64,000 nucleotides of DNA from Bin87 sp965243255 (GTDB taxonomy: Bacteria; Chloroflexota; Dehalococcoidia; Lucifugimonadales; UBA3495), in NCBI GenBank assembly GCA_965243255.1, contig CBDEUH010000004.1, positions 1,674,001-1,738,000 of the forward strand. Reading direction: 5' to 3'. A program made the translations under genes and the position numbers. The notes beneath the pieces are model-generated. The model made no database searches. It was not told the DNA's origin and saw only the letters and a program-made list of their open reading frames with translations. Below are positions 53,906 to 62,233 of the stretch, piece by piece (position 1 is the stretch's first letter; every line of letters starts with the position of its first letter).

Positions 53906-54663
53906 TCGCCCAAGCCGGTGGTTCGTCGTGACCCGCTTTCCTCGTCATCTTGGGGAATTACCTGGCGCAGGATGGCATCCTCGCTGAGGCCGGCCGCCTC
54001 GTTGAGCACTTCTCTCGTGTCCTCAATCAGCAGGTCGGGGTCAATGACGGAAGGCTCGGTTTCGGGCCTGTGGTCGGCGTGGGTGAGGATGTTGTGACCG
54101 ATTACCACCAGGGCCAGCGCGGTCAGACCCAGCAATACCTCCAGCCCCCGGTGGTTGATGAGCTGATTCAACGCCAGCATCACGCCGTAGCCAAGGAAAA
54201 TGCCGATGGATGAGCGGAACACCGAGCGTCGAAACAGCAGGACAAAAACGATGCCAACGACAATCCCAATCAGGATGAACCAATTCAGATAGGCCAGTGA
54301 TACGCCGACCAGCACCACCATTCCATCGCCGCCCTTGAAGCCAGTGAAGATGCTCTTCCAGTGTCCGGCGATGGCGGCGGCCCCGGCGACTAAGCCCAAC
54401 AGCTCGTGAGAACCCAGCATCCAGGCCACGTACACGGCAGCGGCGCCCTTGAGGACGTCGCAAGCGAACACCATCATCCCCCGATAGCGTCCAACGTGCC
54501 AGAAAACGTTGGCGGTGCCGGCACGCCGACTGCCCGTCGCGAAGATGTCCACGCCTTTCAAGCGCGCCACCAGATAGGCGAAGGGAATGCTGCCCAGCAG
54601 ATAGCCGACCAGGGCCGCGGCCAGAACGCGGGGGAGCAGGACAATCAGGTCGTCAAACAGCAT
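53902..54663 (-). CDS. plsY: PlsY-family acyl-phosphate:glycerol-3-phosphate acyltransferase, divergent
   Basis: A 253-residue membrane protein with five or more hydrophobic segments. The N-terminal GYLLGSIPFAYLVARLKGVD matches PlsY motif 1. However, the usual GSGNIGATNV reads GSRRAGTANV, the usual HxxPxFxxFKGGKG reads HWKSIFTGFKGGDG, and the late RHxxNI reads GHNI. A charged C-terminal extension of about 55 residues follows. PlsY normally makes lysophosphatidic acid from acyl-phosphate. Here the altered motifs leave the reaction open. The ATG is at 54663. Confidence 0.72.
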   Translation of the reverse strand: MLFDDLIVLLPRVLAAALVGYLLGSIPFAYLVARLKGVDIFATGSRRAGTANVFWHVGRYRGMMVFACDVLKGAAAVYVAWMLGSHELLGLVAGAAAIAGHWKSIFTGFKGGDGMVVLVGVSLAYLNWFILIGIVVGIVFVLLFRRSVFRSSIGIFLGYGVMLALNQLINHRGLEVLLGLTALALVVIGHNILTHADHRPETEPSVIDPDLLIEDTREVLNEAAGLSEDAILRQVIPQDDEESGSRRTTGLGD

Positions 54664-54720
54664 GGATCCTCAATCGATGGGTGGGCAGGGTTATTTATCA
54701 TAGCACGGGCGTCTTGCGTC

Positions 54721-55560
54721 CTACGTAGTGCCAGTAACCGATTTGCCCTCGCCAAGTTTGGCGCTGCCCAGCCGCTGCTGCATCACGCGAATGGCCTCCG
54801 GGTTGTTGTCAATCAGCGTGAAGTTGCGGCCTTCGCGGTGGGCGGCTTCGCCCAGGGTGCCGCTGCCGGCGAAGAAGTCCAGCACGTGGTCGCCGGGGTT
54901 GGAGTGGACGCGTACGATGCGACTGATGATGTGCAGCGGCTTCTGGGTGGCGTAGCCCGTCTTTTCTTTGCCGGTTACGATGGTGCGCCACCAAACGTCG
55001 GTGGGCGTTTTGCCACGGGCCGCCTTTTCCGGCCCCACCAGGCCCGGCGCCAGATACGGGATGCGGTCGATGGCGTCGTAGTTGAAGGTGTAGTTGTCCG
55101 GGTCTTTGGCGTACCAGAGGATATTGTCGTGCTTGGCCGGCCAGCGGGTCCTGGGCCGGCCGCCGTAGTCGTAGGCCCAGATGATTTCGTTGACGAAGGA
55201 ATCCCGCCCGAAGATTTGGTCCAGCATCACCTTGCAGTAATGAACTTCCCGGTAATCGACGTGGAAGAAGAGGCTGCCGTGGCCGTCCAGCACTCGGTAG
55301 GCTTCCTCCATGCGGGGGCGAAGGAAGCCGATGTAATCGTCGAAATCGTCGGCGTAGCGGCTGCTGCCGACCACCTGCGTCCGGTAGCGGCGGCCCTGAA
55401 AGCCGGTGCGGTCGCCGTCGGCGTCGGGCGTAACCCTGATGCGGGTGCGGGACTGGGCCTTGCCGGTGTTGAAGGGCGGGTCAACGTAAATCAGTTGGAA
55501 CGCGCCGTCGCACAGCGTGGGCAGGACATCCAGGTTGTCGCCGAGTATAATTTCGCCCAT
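54721..55560 (-). CDS. Orphan DNA methyltransferase (beta class, N6-adenine or N4-cytosine)
   Basis: A 279-residue methyltransferase. The catalytic motif IV is VDPPFNTG near the N-terminus, and the S-adenosylmethionine motif I is LDFFAGSGTLGEAA near the C-terminus, which is the beta-class order. The target-recognition region lies between. GGAGGC precedes the ATG at 55560. No restriction endonuclease gene is adjacent, so it may regulate gene expression or be a relic of a restriction system. Confidence 0.88.
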   Translation of the reverse strand: MGEIILGDNLDVLPTLCDGAFQLIYVDPPFNTGKAQSRTRIRVTPDADGDRTGFQGRRYRTQVVGSSRYADDFDDYIGFLRPRMEEAYRVLDGHGSLFFHVDYREVHYCKVMLDQIFGRDSFVNEIIWAYDYGGRPRTRWPAKHDNILWYAKDPDNYTFNYDAIDRIPYLAPGLVGPEKAARGKTPTDVWWRTIVTGKEKTGYATQKPLHIISRIVRVHSNPGDHVLDFFAGSGTLGEAAHREGRNFTLIDNNPEAIRVMQQRLGSAKLGEGKSVTGTT

Positions 55561-55600
55561 TGTGTGCCTCCGGAGCGGTGGCATTATACAGGTGATTGAC

Positions 55601-56812
55601 ATGACTCAAAACGACCATCCGGCTGGTCCGCTGACCGGCGTGAAAGTGTTGGACTTGACGCAGATTATGGCCGGGCCGATGTGCACCTTGCTGCTGGCCG
55701 ATATGGGCGCCAACGTCATCAAGATTGAGCGCCCCGGCACCGGCGACGACACCCGGCGCATGGGACACCGCTTGACCGGTGACATTTCCGGCGGCTTTCT
55801 GGCCCTCAACCGCAACAAGCGCAGCATCGCCCTGGACCTGCGGGCAGAAGCCGGCAAGGCGGTGTTCAAGCGGATGGCCGCAACCGCGGACATTGTGGTG
55901 GAAAACTTCCGGCCGGGTGTGATGGATCGCCTGGGGTTGGGGTATGAGACATTGTCGGGAATCAATCCGGCGCTGGTGTACGCCAGCATCTCCGGATTCG
56001 GCGGCACCGGCCCCTATCGCAACCGGGGCGGGTTTGACCTGGTGGCGCAGGGCATGAGCGGGCTGATGTCCATAACTGGCTTCCCGGACAGCCCGCCGGC
56101 CAAGGTGGGGGTGCCCATTACCGACATCGGCGCGGGCAGCTTCACCGCCTTCGGCATCCTGGCCGCCTACATTCACGCCCAGCGCACCGGGCAGGGCCAA
56201 CAGGTGGACGGCTCGCTGATGGAAGCCGGCATCGCCTACACCATTTGGGAGTCGTCGGAGTACTTCGCCACCGGGGAGATTCCCGGCCCGCTGGGGTCGG
56301 CGCATCGAGTCAACGCGCCCTACCAGGCCCTGCGCACCAGCGACGGTTACATCAACATCGGGGCGGCGTCGCAGCCGACGTGGGAACAGTTCTGCCGGGC
56401 CATCGGGCAGGAGGCGCTGATCGAGGACCCTCGATACCTTGAACCCAACGACCGCAAGGCCCGTGAAGGGGAACTGGCCGAGCTGCTGGAGGGCATCCTG
56501 GCGGAGCACACCACCGATTACTGGATGGAGCAGCTGGAGTCGGCCGGCGTGGTGGCCGGGCCGATATACGACATGGCCCAGGTGTACGCCGACGAGCAGG
56601 TGCTGGCCCGCAGTATGAAGGTAACGCTGCCAGACGACGAGCTGGGCGATCTGCAAAACATCGGGGTGCCCGTGAAACTGTCGGCCACGCCGGGACGAAT
56701 ACGCCACCGGGGGCCGGCGCTGGGCCAGCACACCCGCGAGGTTCTATTGGAGCACGGTTACGCCACAGCCGAGGTTGAGGAGTTGATTGCGGCCGGCGTG
56801 GTCAGAGACTAA
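55601..56812 (+). CDS. Type III (CaiB/BaiF) CoA-transferase
   Basis: A 403-residue family III CoA-transferase. The N-terminus VLDLTQIMAGPMCTLLLADM and the segment ADIVVENFRPGVMDRLGLGY are typical. The catalytic aspartate is in the conserved GQGQQVDGSLMEAG. The enzyme moves CoA between organic acids; the substrate pair is unknown. AGGTGA lies before the ATG at 55601. It is divergent from the methyltransferase and convergent with the inositol monophosphatase gene. Confidence 0.88.
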   Translation: MTQNDHPAGPLTGVKVLDLTQIMAGPMCTLLLADMGANVIKIERPGTGDDTRRMGHRLTGDISGGFLALNRNKRSIALDLRAEAGKAVFKRMAATADIVVENFRPGVMDRLGLGYETLSGINPALVYASISGFGGTGPYRNRGGFDLVAQGMSGLMSITGFPDSPPAKVGVPITDIGAGSFTAFGILAAYIHAQRTGQGQQVDGSLMEAGIAYTIWESSEYFATGEIPGPLGSAHRVNAPYQALRTSDGYINIGAASQPTWEQFCRAIGQEALIEDPRYLEPNDRKAREGELAELLEGILAEHTTDYWMEQLESAGVVAGPIYDMAQVYADEQVLARSMKVTLPDDELGDLQNIGVPVKLSATPGRIRHRGPALGQHTREVLLEHGYATAEVEELIAAGVVRD

Positions 56813-56838
56813 CGCCTGCGGGAGCGCTTCAACGGCAG

Positions 56839-57672
56839 TTACATCTCCCGCCAGACCGTCCCCTCGGTCATGGCCAGGAACTGATTCACCAGCGACGGGT
56901 TGGAGATGATCAGCCCCGGCGAAAACAGATTAGCCTCTTGCAGCGTGGCGCGGTCGAGCACCAGGGCGCCGGCCTCTTTGGCCAGCAGGATGCCCGACGC
57001 GATGTCCCAGGCCGAAAGGCTGTGGTGGCAGTACAGGTCGATGCGGCCGGCAGCGGTGTAGGCGATGCTCATGGCGCTGGAACCCATCAGCCGATACCCC
57101 GACGCCTGGGGCCAGATGCCGGCCATCAAGTCTATCAGGTGCTTGGCCCTCCCGAAATCATATCCCAGGTCGAAACCGACCAGAGCATCGCTGATGCTTT
57201 CCCGGTCGGATACCTGGATAGGCTGGCCATTCAGGGAAGCGCCCCCGCCCTTTTGCGCGGCAAACAGCTCGTCGCGCACGGGGTCGTAGGTTACGCCGGC
57301 CATCACGTCATCGCCCATTGCGATGGCTACCACCACGCAGAAATGGGGAATGCCCTCGGCGAAGTTGCGCGTCCCGTCGATGGGGTCAACGACCCAGGTA
57401 TAGGGCGAGGCGCCGGCGACGGGGGCGGACTCTTCGGACAGCACGCCGAAGTCGGGGTATTCGTCCCTGACGTAGTCCAGAATCAGCCGCTCGGATGCCA
57501 GGTCGGCGTCGGTAACCACGTTGGCCCGGCCTTTGAGGCTGACCTCCAGATCCGTGCGGAATCGGGCCAGCACCAGATCGCCGGCCCGCCGAGCGGCAGT
57601 TTCGCAGACCGACAACGCAGATTGACCGGAGCGCGACGGGGGCAGTTCGACGGGGGTGGCAGCTGCCGACAT
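56839..57672 (-). CDS. Inositol monophosphatase-family phosphatase
   Basis: A 277-residue enzyme with the metal-binding motifs of inositol monophosphatase: VLSEESAP (Glu), VVDPIDGTRNFAEGIPHF (DPIDGT) and SAWDIASGILLAKEAGA (WD). The family dephosphorylates inositol-1-phosphate, related sugar phosphates or NADP. The start is the ATG at 57672 behind GGAGG. It is divergent from the Nudix gene with an 84-base intergenic region. Confidence 0.9.
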   Translation of the reverse strand: MSAAATPVELPPSRSGQSALSVCETAARRAGDLVLARFRTDLEVSLKGRANVVTDADLASERLILDYVRDEYPDFGVLSEESAPVAGASPYTWVVDPIDGTRNFAEGIPHFCVVVAIAMGDDVMAGVTYDPVRDELFAAQKGGGASLNGQPIQVSDRESISDALVGFDLGYDFGRAKHLIDLMAGIWPQASGYRLMGSSAMSIAYTAAGRIDLYCHHSLSAWDIASGILLAKEAGALVLDRATLQEANLFSPGLIISNPSLVNQFLAMTEGTVWREM

Positions 57673-57721
57673 TAGGGGGCCTCCTGTGCTGGTGGCTGGT
57701 AGCCGCCGCAGTCTAACACGG

Positions 57722-57750
57722 TTGGGAGGACGGAAGGAGTAGGCTATACT
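57722..57750 (+). promoter_or_regulatory. Leaderless promoter of the Nudix gene
   Basis: TTGGGA (57722-57727) and TATACT (57745-57750) are 17 bases apart. The GTG start is 6 bases after the -10 box, so the transcript should begin at or near the start codon. Confidence 0.6.
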
Positions 57751-57756
57751 ACCGCC

Positions 57757-58179
57757 GTGAGTACGCAGGGAAATCGGCCGCTGGTCGGCGTGGGCGTGGT
57801 GTTCGTGCGACGGGGGCGGGTGTTTCTGGCGCAGCGGCAGGGTTCCCACGGCGAGGCCACCTGGGGGTCGGCCGGCGGGCACCTGGAGTTTGGCGAGACC
57901 CTGGAAGAGTGCGCCCACCGGGAAGCAATGGAGGAGCTGGGCGTAAGGGTCGGGGAGCTGCGGGCGCTTTGTCTCAGCAACATTGTCGCCTACGGCCGGC
58001 ATTACGTGGACGTGGAGTTTCTGGGCGACATCGGGGAGCAGGAACCCGTCCCCACCGCCGCCGACGGTTCCTTTGGAAAATTTGGCTGGTTCGCGCTGGA
58101 CGAACCGCCACAACCCCTTTTCGAGCCGATGCGTCTCGCCATCGCCAGCCTGCGATCCGGGCAGTGGTACTACCCCTGA
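57757..58179 (+). CDS. Nudix hydrolase (MutT/NUDT15-like)
   Basis: A 140-residue hydrolase. The Nudix box begins GGHLEFGETLEECAHREAM and continues EELGV, which matches GX5EX7REUXEEXGU. The sequence GEATWGSAGGHLEFGE is like nucleotide-sanitising members. The start is the GTG at 57757 and no Shine-Dalgarno is present, consistent with a leaderless message. Likely hydrolyses a (modified) nucleoside di- or triphosphate. Confidence 0.9.
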   Translation: MSTQGNRPLVGVGVVFVRRGRVFLAQRQGSHGEATWGSAGGHLEFGETLEECAHREAMEELGVRVGELRALCLSNIVAYGRHYVDVEFLGDIGEQEPVPTAADGSFGKFGWFALDEPPQPLFEPMRLAIASLRSGQWYYP

Positions 58180-58271
58180 GACGGCCATGACAGCCCCTGC
58201 GAATCCCCGACCGATTTTCAAAAAAGTCGCCAAAACCTGACGTCGGCGGCGTAGCGAATGGGCTTGCGTTA

Positions 58272-58280
58272 TGGTAAAAT
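58272..58280 (+). promoter_or_regulatory. Extended -10 promoter upstream of gyrB
   Basis: TGGTAAAAT: a TG dinucleotide one base before TAAAAT. No -35 box is apparent at the right distance, as is usual for extended -10 promoters. The leader to the gyrB ATG is about 100 bases long; I saw no other structure in it. Confidence 0.4.
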
Positions 58281-58383
58281 AGTGGAGACGCTGCCAGTAG
58301 AAATATGTGTGCGGCGCAATACCAGTCAACAATACCGGGCTGGCTTGTTTTGATGTCTGGAAAGATGGGAGCAGCGAAGCGAT

Positions 58384-60375
58384 ATGGTTGAAGCATTAAC
58401 AATCCCGTCGGCTGAAGAATCGGCGGAATATACTTCCGACAATATCCAGGTGCTCAAAGGATTGGAAGCGGTCAGGGTGCGGCCGGGAATGTACATCGGC
58501 AGCACCGGAGTTGACGGCCTCCATCATCTCATCAAGGAACTGCTGGACAACGCCGTGGATGAGGCGCTGGCCGGCCACTGCGACCGCATAGAGCTGCACA
58601 TTGGCAGCGACGGCGCGGTGAGCGTGTCCGACAACGGCCGAGGCATTCCCGTTGACCTTCATCCGGACACCGGCGTCTCCGGCCTGGAAACGGTGATGAC
58701 CACCCTGCACGCCGGCGGCAAGTTCGACGGCAGCGCATACAAGGTTTCCGGCGGCCTGCACGGCGTCGGCGCCTCCGTAGTCAACGCCCTGGCCTCCGAG
58801 CTGCACGCCGAGGTGTGCCGCGGCGGGGTCCGCTACACCCAGGACTACTCCAGGGGCATCCCCACCACCGAACTGGTGCAGCACCAGCGCGTGAGGCGAC
58901 AGGGCACCAGGGTAACCTACTACGCCGATCCCGATATTTTCCCCGAGATTACCTATGACTTCGGCCGGCTGGTGGCCCAGCTGCGTCAGACGGCATACCT
59001 GAACAAGGGGCTGGAAATCTGCCTGCTCAGCGAGTTCCACGAAAAGGAACGCAACGGCGACATCGAACGCTGCTTCTACTTCGACACGGGCGTGGCCAGC
59101 ATGGTGCGCAACATCAACCGCAAGCGCAACGTGGTGATGCCCGACCCCTTCTACTACCAGCGCAACGCCGAGGACGCCGACGTTGAGGTGGCTTTCCAGT
59201 ACCACCACACCGACGGCCACGACAACCTGGCTGCCGACGAACGCACCTTCGCCAACTGCATCCTCACCCCGGAGGGCGGCACGCACCTGACCGGTTTCCG
59301 CTCCGCGCTGACCCGCGCCCTCAACGACTACGCAAGCAAGCAGAACTTCTTCAAAGACCCCAAGGACTCGTTCAGCGGAGAGGACACCCGCGGCGGCCTG
59401 GTCGCCGTGGTCAGCGTGAAGCTGGGCGACCCCCAATTTGAGGGGCAGACCAAGAACAAACTGAGCAATCCGGAAGTCCGCAGCCGAGTGGAGGCCGCCA
59501 CCGCCGAAGGGCTGACGCGCTTCCTGGAAGAGAATCCCACAGCAGCCAAGGGCGTGCTGGACAAGGTTCAGACCAACCACGCCGCCCGGGAAGCCGCCCG
59601 TCGCGCCCGGGACCTGGTGCTTCGCAAGAACGCCCTGGACGGCACGTCCCTGCCCGGCAAGCTGGCCGACTGCTCCGAGCGCGACCCGGCCAAGTCGGAG
59701 CTGTACATCGTGGAGGGCGAATCGGCCGGCGGGTCCGCCAAGATGGGCCGCGACCGCCAGTTCCAGGCCATTCTGCCGCTGAAGGGCAAGATCCTCAACG
59801 TGGAGCGGTTCCTGGACAAGGTGGAACGTATCCTCAGCCACGAGGAAATCCGCGCGCTGATCTCTGCGGTGGGCACCGGTGAAGGCGAGGCTTTTGACAT
59901 CTCAAAGCTGCGTTATCATCGCATCATCATAATGACCGACGCCGACGTGGACGGTTCCCACATCCGCACGCTCATCCTCACCTACTTCTACCGGCGGATG
60001 CGGCCGCTGATTGAGCAGGGCTATCTGTACATCGCGCAGCCGCCGTTGTACCGGGTGCAGCGGGCACGCAACATCGCCTACGCCTACTCGGAAGAGGAGA
60101 AGGAAGCGCTGATCAAGCGAATGTCCACCGCTCGTTCGGAGCCGTCGGTGCAGCGTTACAAGGGCCTGGGCGAGATGAACGCCGACCAGCTGTGGGAAAC
60201 CACCATGGACCCGGCGGCGCGCAAGATGCTCCAGGTAACCATCAACGACCTCGACGACGAGGACGGCATCGCCGACACCGACGAGATTTTCGCCATGCTC
60301 ATGGGTGAGCAGGTTGCTCCGCGCAAGAACTTCATCCAGAACAACGCTACGGCAGTGCAGAATCTGGACGTGTAA
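58384..60375 (+). CDS. gyrB: DNA gyrase subunit B
   Basis: A 663-residue type IIA topoisomerase subunit that, with GyrA, introduces negative supercoils using ATP. The N-terminal GHKL ATPase is seen in VRPGMYIGSTGVDGLHHLI, ELLDNAVDEALAGH, NGRGIPVD and GGKFDGSAYKVSGGLHGVG. The transducer and TOPRIM domains follow, with SELYIVEGESAGGSAKMGRD and IMTDADVDGSHIRTL. The C-terminal MNADQLWETTMDP is standard. No gyrA, recF or dnaN lies next to it. The ATG at 58384 has no strong ribosome site. Confidence 0.95.
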   Translation: MVEALTIPSAEESAEYTSDNIQVLKGLEAVRVRPGMYIGSTGVDGLHHLIKELLDNAVDEALAGHCDRIELHIGSDGAVSVSDNGRGIPVDLHPDTGVSGLETVMTTLHAGGKFDGSAYKVSGGLHGVGASVVNALASELHAEVCRGGVRYTQDYSRGIPTTELVQHQRVRRQGTRVTYYADPDIFPEITYDFGRLVAQLRQTAYLNKGLEICLLSEFHEKERNGDIERCFYFDTGVASMVRNINRKRNVVMPDPFYYQRNAEDADVEVAFQYHHTDGHDNLAADERTFANCILTPEGGTHLTGFRSALTRALNDYASKQNFFKDPKDSFSGEDTRGGLVAVVSVKLGDPQFEGQTKNKLSNPEVRSRVEAATAEGLTRFLEENPTAAKGVLDKVQTNHAAREAARRARDLVLRKNALDGTSLPGKLADCSERDPAKSELYIVEGESAGGSAKMGRDRQFQAILPLKGKILNVERFLDKVERILSHEEIRALISAVGTGEGEAFDISKLRYHRIIIMTDADVDGSHIRTLILTYFYRRMRPLIEQGYLYIAQPPLYRVQRARNIAYAYSEEEKEALIKRMSTARSEPSVQRYKGLGEMNADQLWETTMDPAARKMLQVTINDLDDEDGIADTDEIFAMLMGEQVAPRKNFIQNNATAVQNLDV

Positions 60376-60409
60376 TGACCGCGGAACCTAGCCCTCGGGG
60401 TCAACAGGC

Positions 60410-62050
60410 CTAAAAGCCCACCGCCTGCCCGTCGCCGCGGGGGTCGGAGGCGCCGGTGAGCACGCCGCGACGCCGGTCCCGGGCAATCAGCTGCACCACG
60501 CCGTGGTAGGAACCCAGCGGGCTCTGCACCACGTTGTGGCCCATGCGCTGCAAGTCGCGCACGGTGTCGTCGGGCATACCAACTTCCACCCGCAGCTCGC
60601 CGGGCCGGTTGATGGTGGACGGATCGGTGCCGGGGAAGCTGTGCCAGCGCGGAGACTCCACCGCGTCCTGAGGCTGCAACCCGCCGTCAATCAGCTTGGT
60701 CAGCATCTGGACGCCGCATTGAGGCTGGAAGTCGCCGCCGGGCGTGCCGCCGACGATGGCCACTTCACCGTCCACGGTGGTGAGGTAGCAGTTCAGCGTG
60801 TGCATGGTGCGCTTGCCCGGCGCGATGACGTTGGGATGGTCGGCCTCAAGGCTGAAGCCGCGGCCGCCGCGGTTGTTGAACAGCACGCCGGTACCCGGCG
60901 CAACCACGCCGGAGCCGAACCCGTTGGACAGGCTGTGAATCCAGCTGACGGCGTTGCCGGCTCCGTCGGCGACGCAGAAGTAGGTGGTGTCGCCGCTGCC
61001 GTTGATGGGAACCAGCGGGCGAACTTCCGCGCCGGCCTGGAAGGGGTGAATCTGCTCCCGGCGCATATCAGCGTACTCGGCAGACAGCAGGCCGTCCAGG
61101 GGCCAATCGACAAATTTGGGGTCGCCGGCCAGGCGGTTGCGGTCGGAGTAGGCGATTTTCTTGGCTTCCACCTGCAGGTGAATGGAGTCGGCGGAGTTGG
61201 GCGTCATCGAGCTGAGGTCGTGGCCGCTGACGATGTTGAGCATTTCCAGCAGCAGGAAACCCTGGGACGGCGGCCGGGTCTGATAGACGGTGTGCTGCCG
61301 GTAGGTGGAGGTGATGGGCTCGCCGACGTCGGCGTGATGGCCGGCGAAGTCGGCTTCGGTGAAGAGGCCGCCATCCACGGTGGCCTGGTTGAGACCGGCC
61401 ACCAGCTGAGTCGTCAGGTCGCTGCGGTAGAAGGCGTCGGCGCCGTCTGCGGCCACGCGGCGGATGGTGTTGGCCAGGTCGCGGTTGACCAGCACCTCGC
61501 CTTCACGGGGCGGGCGTCCGCCGTTGGCCAGGTAGATGTCGGCGGTGGCGCTGAAGCGGGCCAGCAGCTCGGCGTTGCCGGCGAACACCCGGGCGATGCG
61601 GGCCGGCACCGGGAACCCCTTTTCGGCGTAGCCGATGGCCGGCGCCAACAGGTCGGCAAAGGGCATGGTGCAGAAGCCGCGGTGCATGGCTTCCCAGGCC
61701 GCCGCTTCGCCGGGCACGGACACGGAGTGCGGGCCTTGTATCGGCATCAGGGCCAGGCCCTGGTTGCGGTAGTAGTCGGCCTCGGCGCCGGAGCCGGCGA
61801 CCCCGCTGCTGTTGATGTTGGTAACCTTGCCGGAGGCGGCATCGTAGGCCAGGATAAAAGAGTCGCCGCCCAGGCCGCACATGGGGACGATGGTGACGGT
61901 TTCCACCGCAGCCACGGCCAACGCGGCGTCAAAGGCGGTGCCGCCATCCTGCAGCACGCGGAGGCCGGCCGCCGCCGCCAACGGCGAATCCGAGCAGACC
62001 ATACCGTTCTGACCGTGCACGGCGCTGCGCGTGAGGTGGGTGATGGACAT
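60410..62050 (-). CDS. Gamma-glutamyltransferase-family Ntn hydrolase
   Basis: A 546-residue precursor that should self-cleave before the Thr in GSGDTTYFCVADGAGNAVS, giving the large and small subunits. Further family features are ALAVAAVETVTIVPMCGLGG, YRQHTVYQTRPPSQGFLLLE and the late GGTPGGDFQPQCGVQML. It has no signal peptide, unlike classical periplasmic enzymes, so it is probably cytosolic and may act on glutathione-like or acylated substrates. GGAGGC precedes the ATG at 62050. Confidence 0.9.
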   Translation of the reverse strand: MSITHLTRSAVHGQNGMVCSDSPLAAAAGLRVLQDGGTAFDAALAVAAVETVTIVPMCGLGGDSFILAYDAASGKVTNINSSGVAGSGAEADYYRNQGLALMPIQGPHSVSVPGEAAAWEAMHRGFCTMPFADLLAPAIGYAEKGFPVPARIARVFAGNAELLARFSATADIYLANGGRPPREGEVLVNRDLANTIRRVAADGADAFYRSDLTTQLVAGLNQATVDGGLFTEADFAGHHADVGEPITSTYRQHTVYQTRPPSQGFLLLEMLNIVSGHDLSSMTPNSADSIHLQVEAKKIAYSDRNRLAGDPKFVDWPLDGLLSAEYADMRREQIHPFQAGAEVRPLVPINGSGDTTYFCVADGAGNAVSWIHSLSNGFGSGVVAPGTGVLFNNRGGRGFSLEADHPNVIAPGKRTMHTLNCYLTTVDGEVAIVGGTPGGDFQPQCGVQMLTKLIDGGLQPQDAVESPRWHSFPGTDPSTINRPGELRVEVGMPDDTVRDLQRMGHNVVQSPLGSYHGVVQLIARDRRRGVLTGASDPRGDGQAVGF

Positions 62051-62149
62051 GGCGGGGCCTCCTGGATGAGGGATTCCTTTTCGTTTGACAGCGGTGATAC
62101 TGTACCACGCCGGACAAGTTGGCAATATCCCGCCGGATGGAAGACAGGG

Positions 62150-62178
62150 TTGAAAGCGCCTTGAGTATTGGGTATATT
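62150..62178 (+). promoter_or_regulatory. Promoter of the right-edge receptor gene
   Basis: TTGAAA (62150-62155) and TATATT (62173-62178) are exactly 17 bases apart, 55 bases before the TTG start at 62234. Confidence 0.65.
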
Positions 62179-62233
62179 CTGGTAGCCCGGCGAGCATTCC
62201 CGTTGACTACTCCACCGCCGCCGGAGGTCTTCG

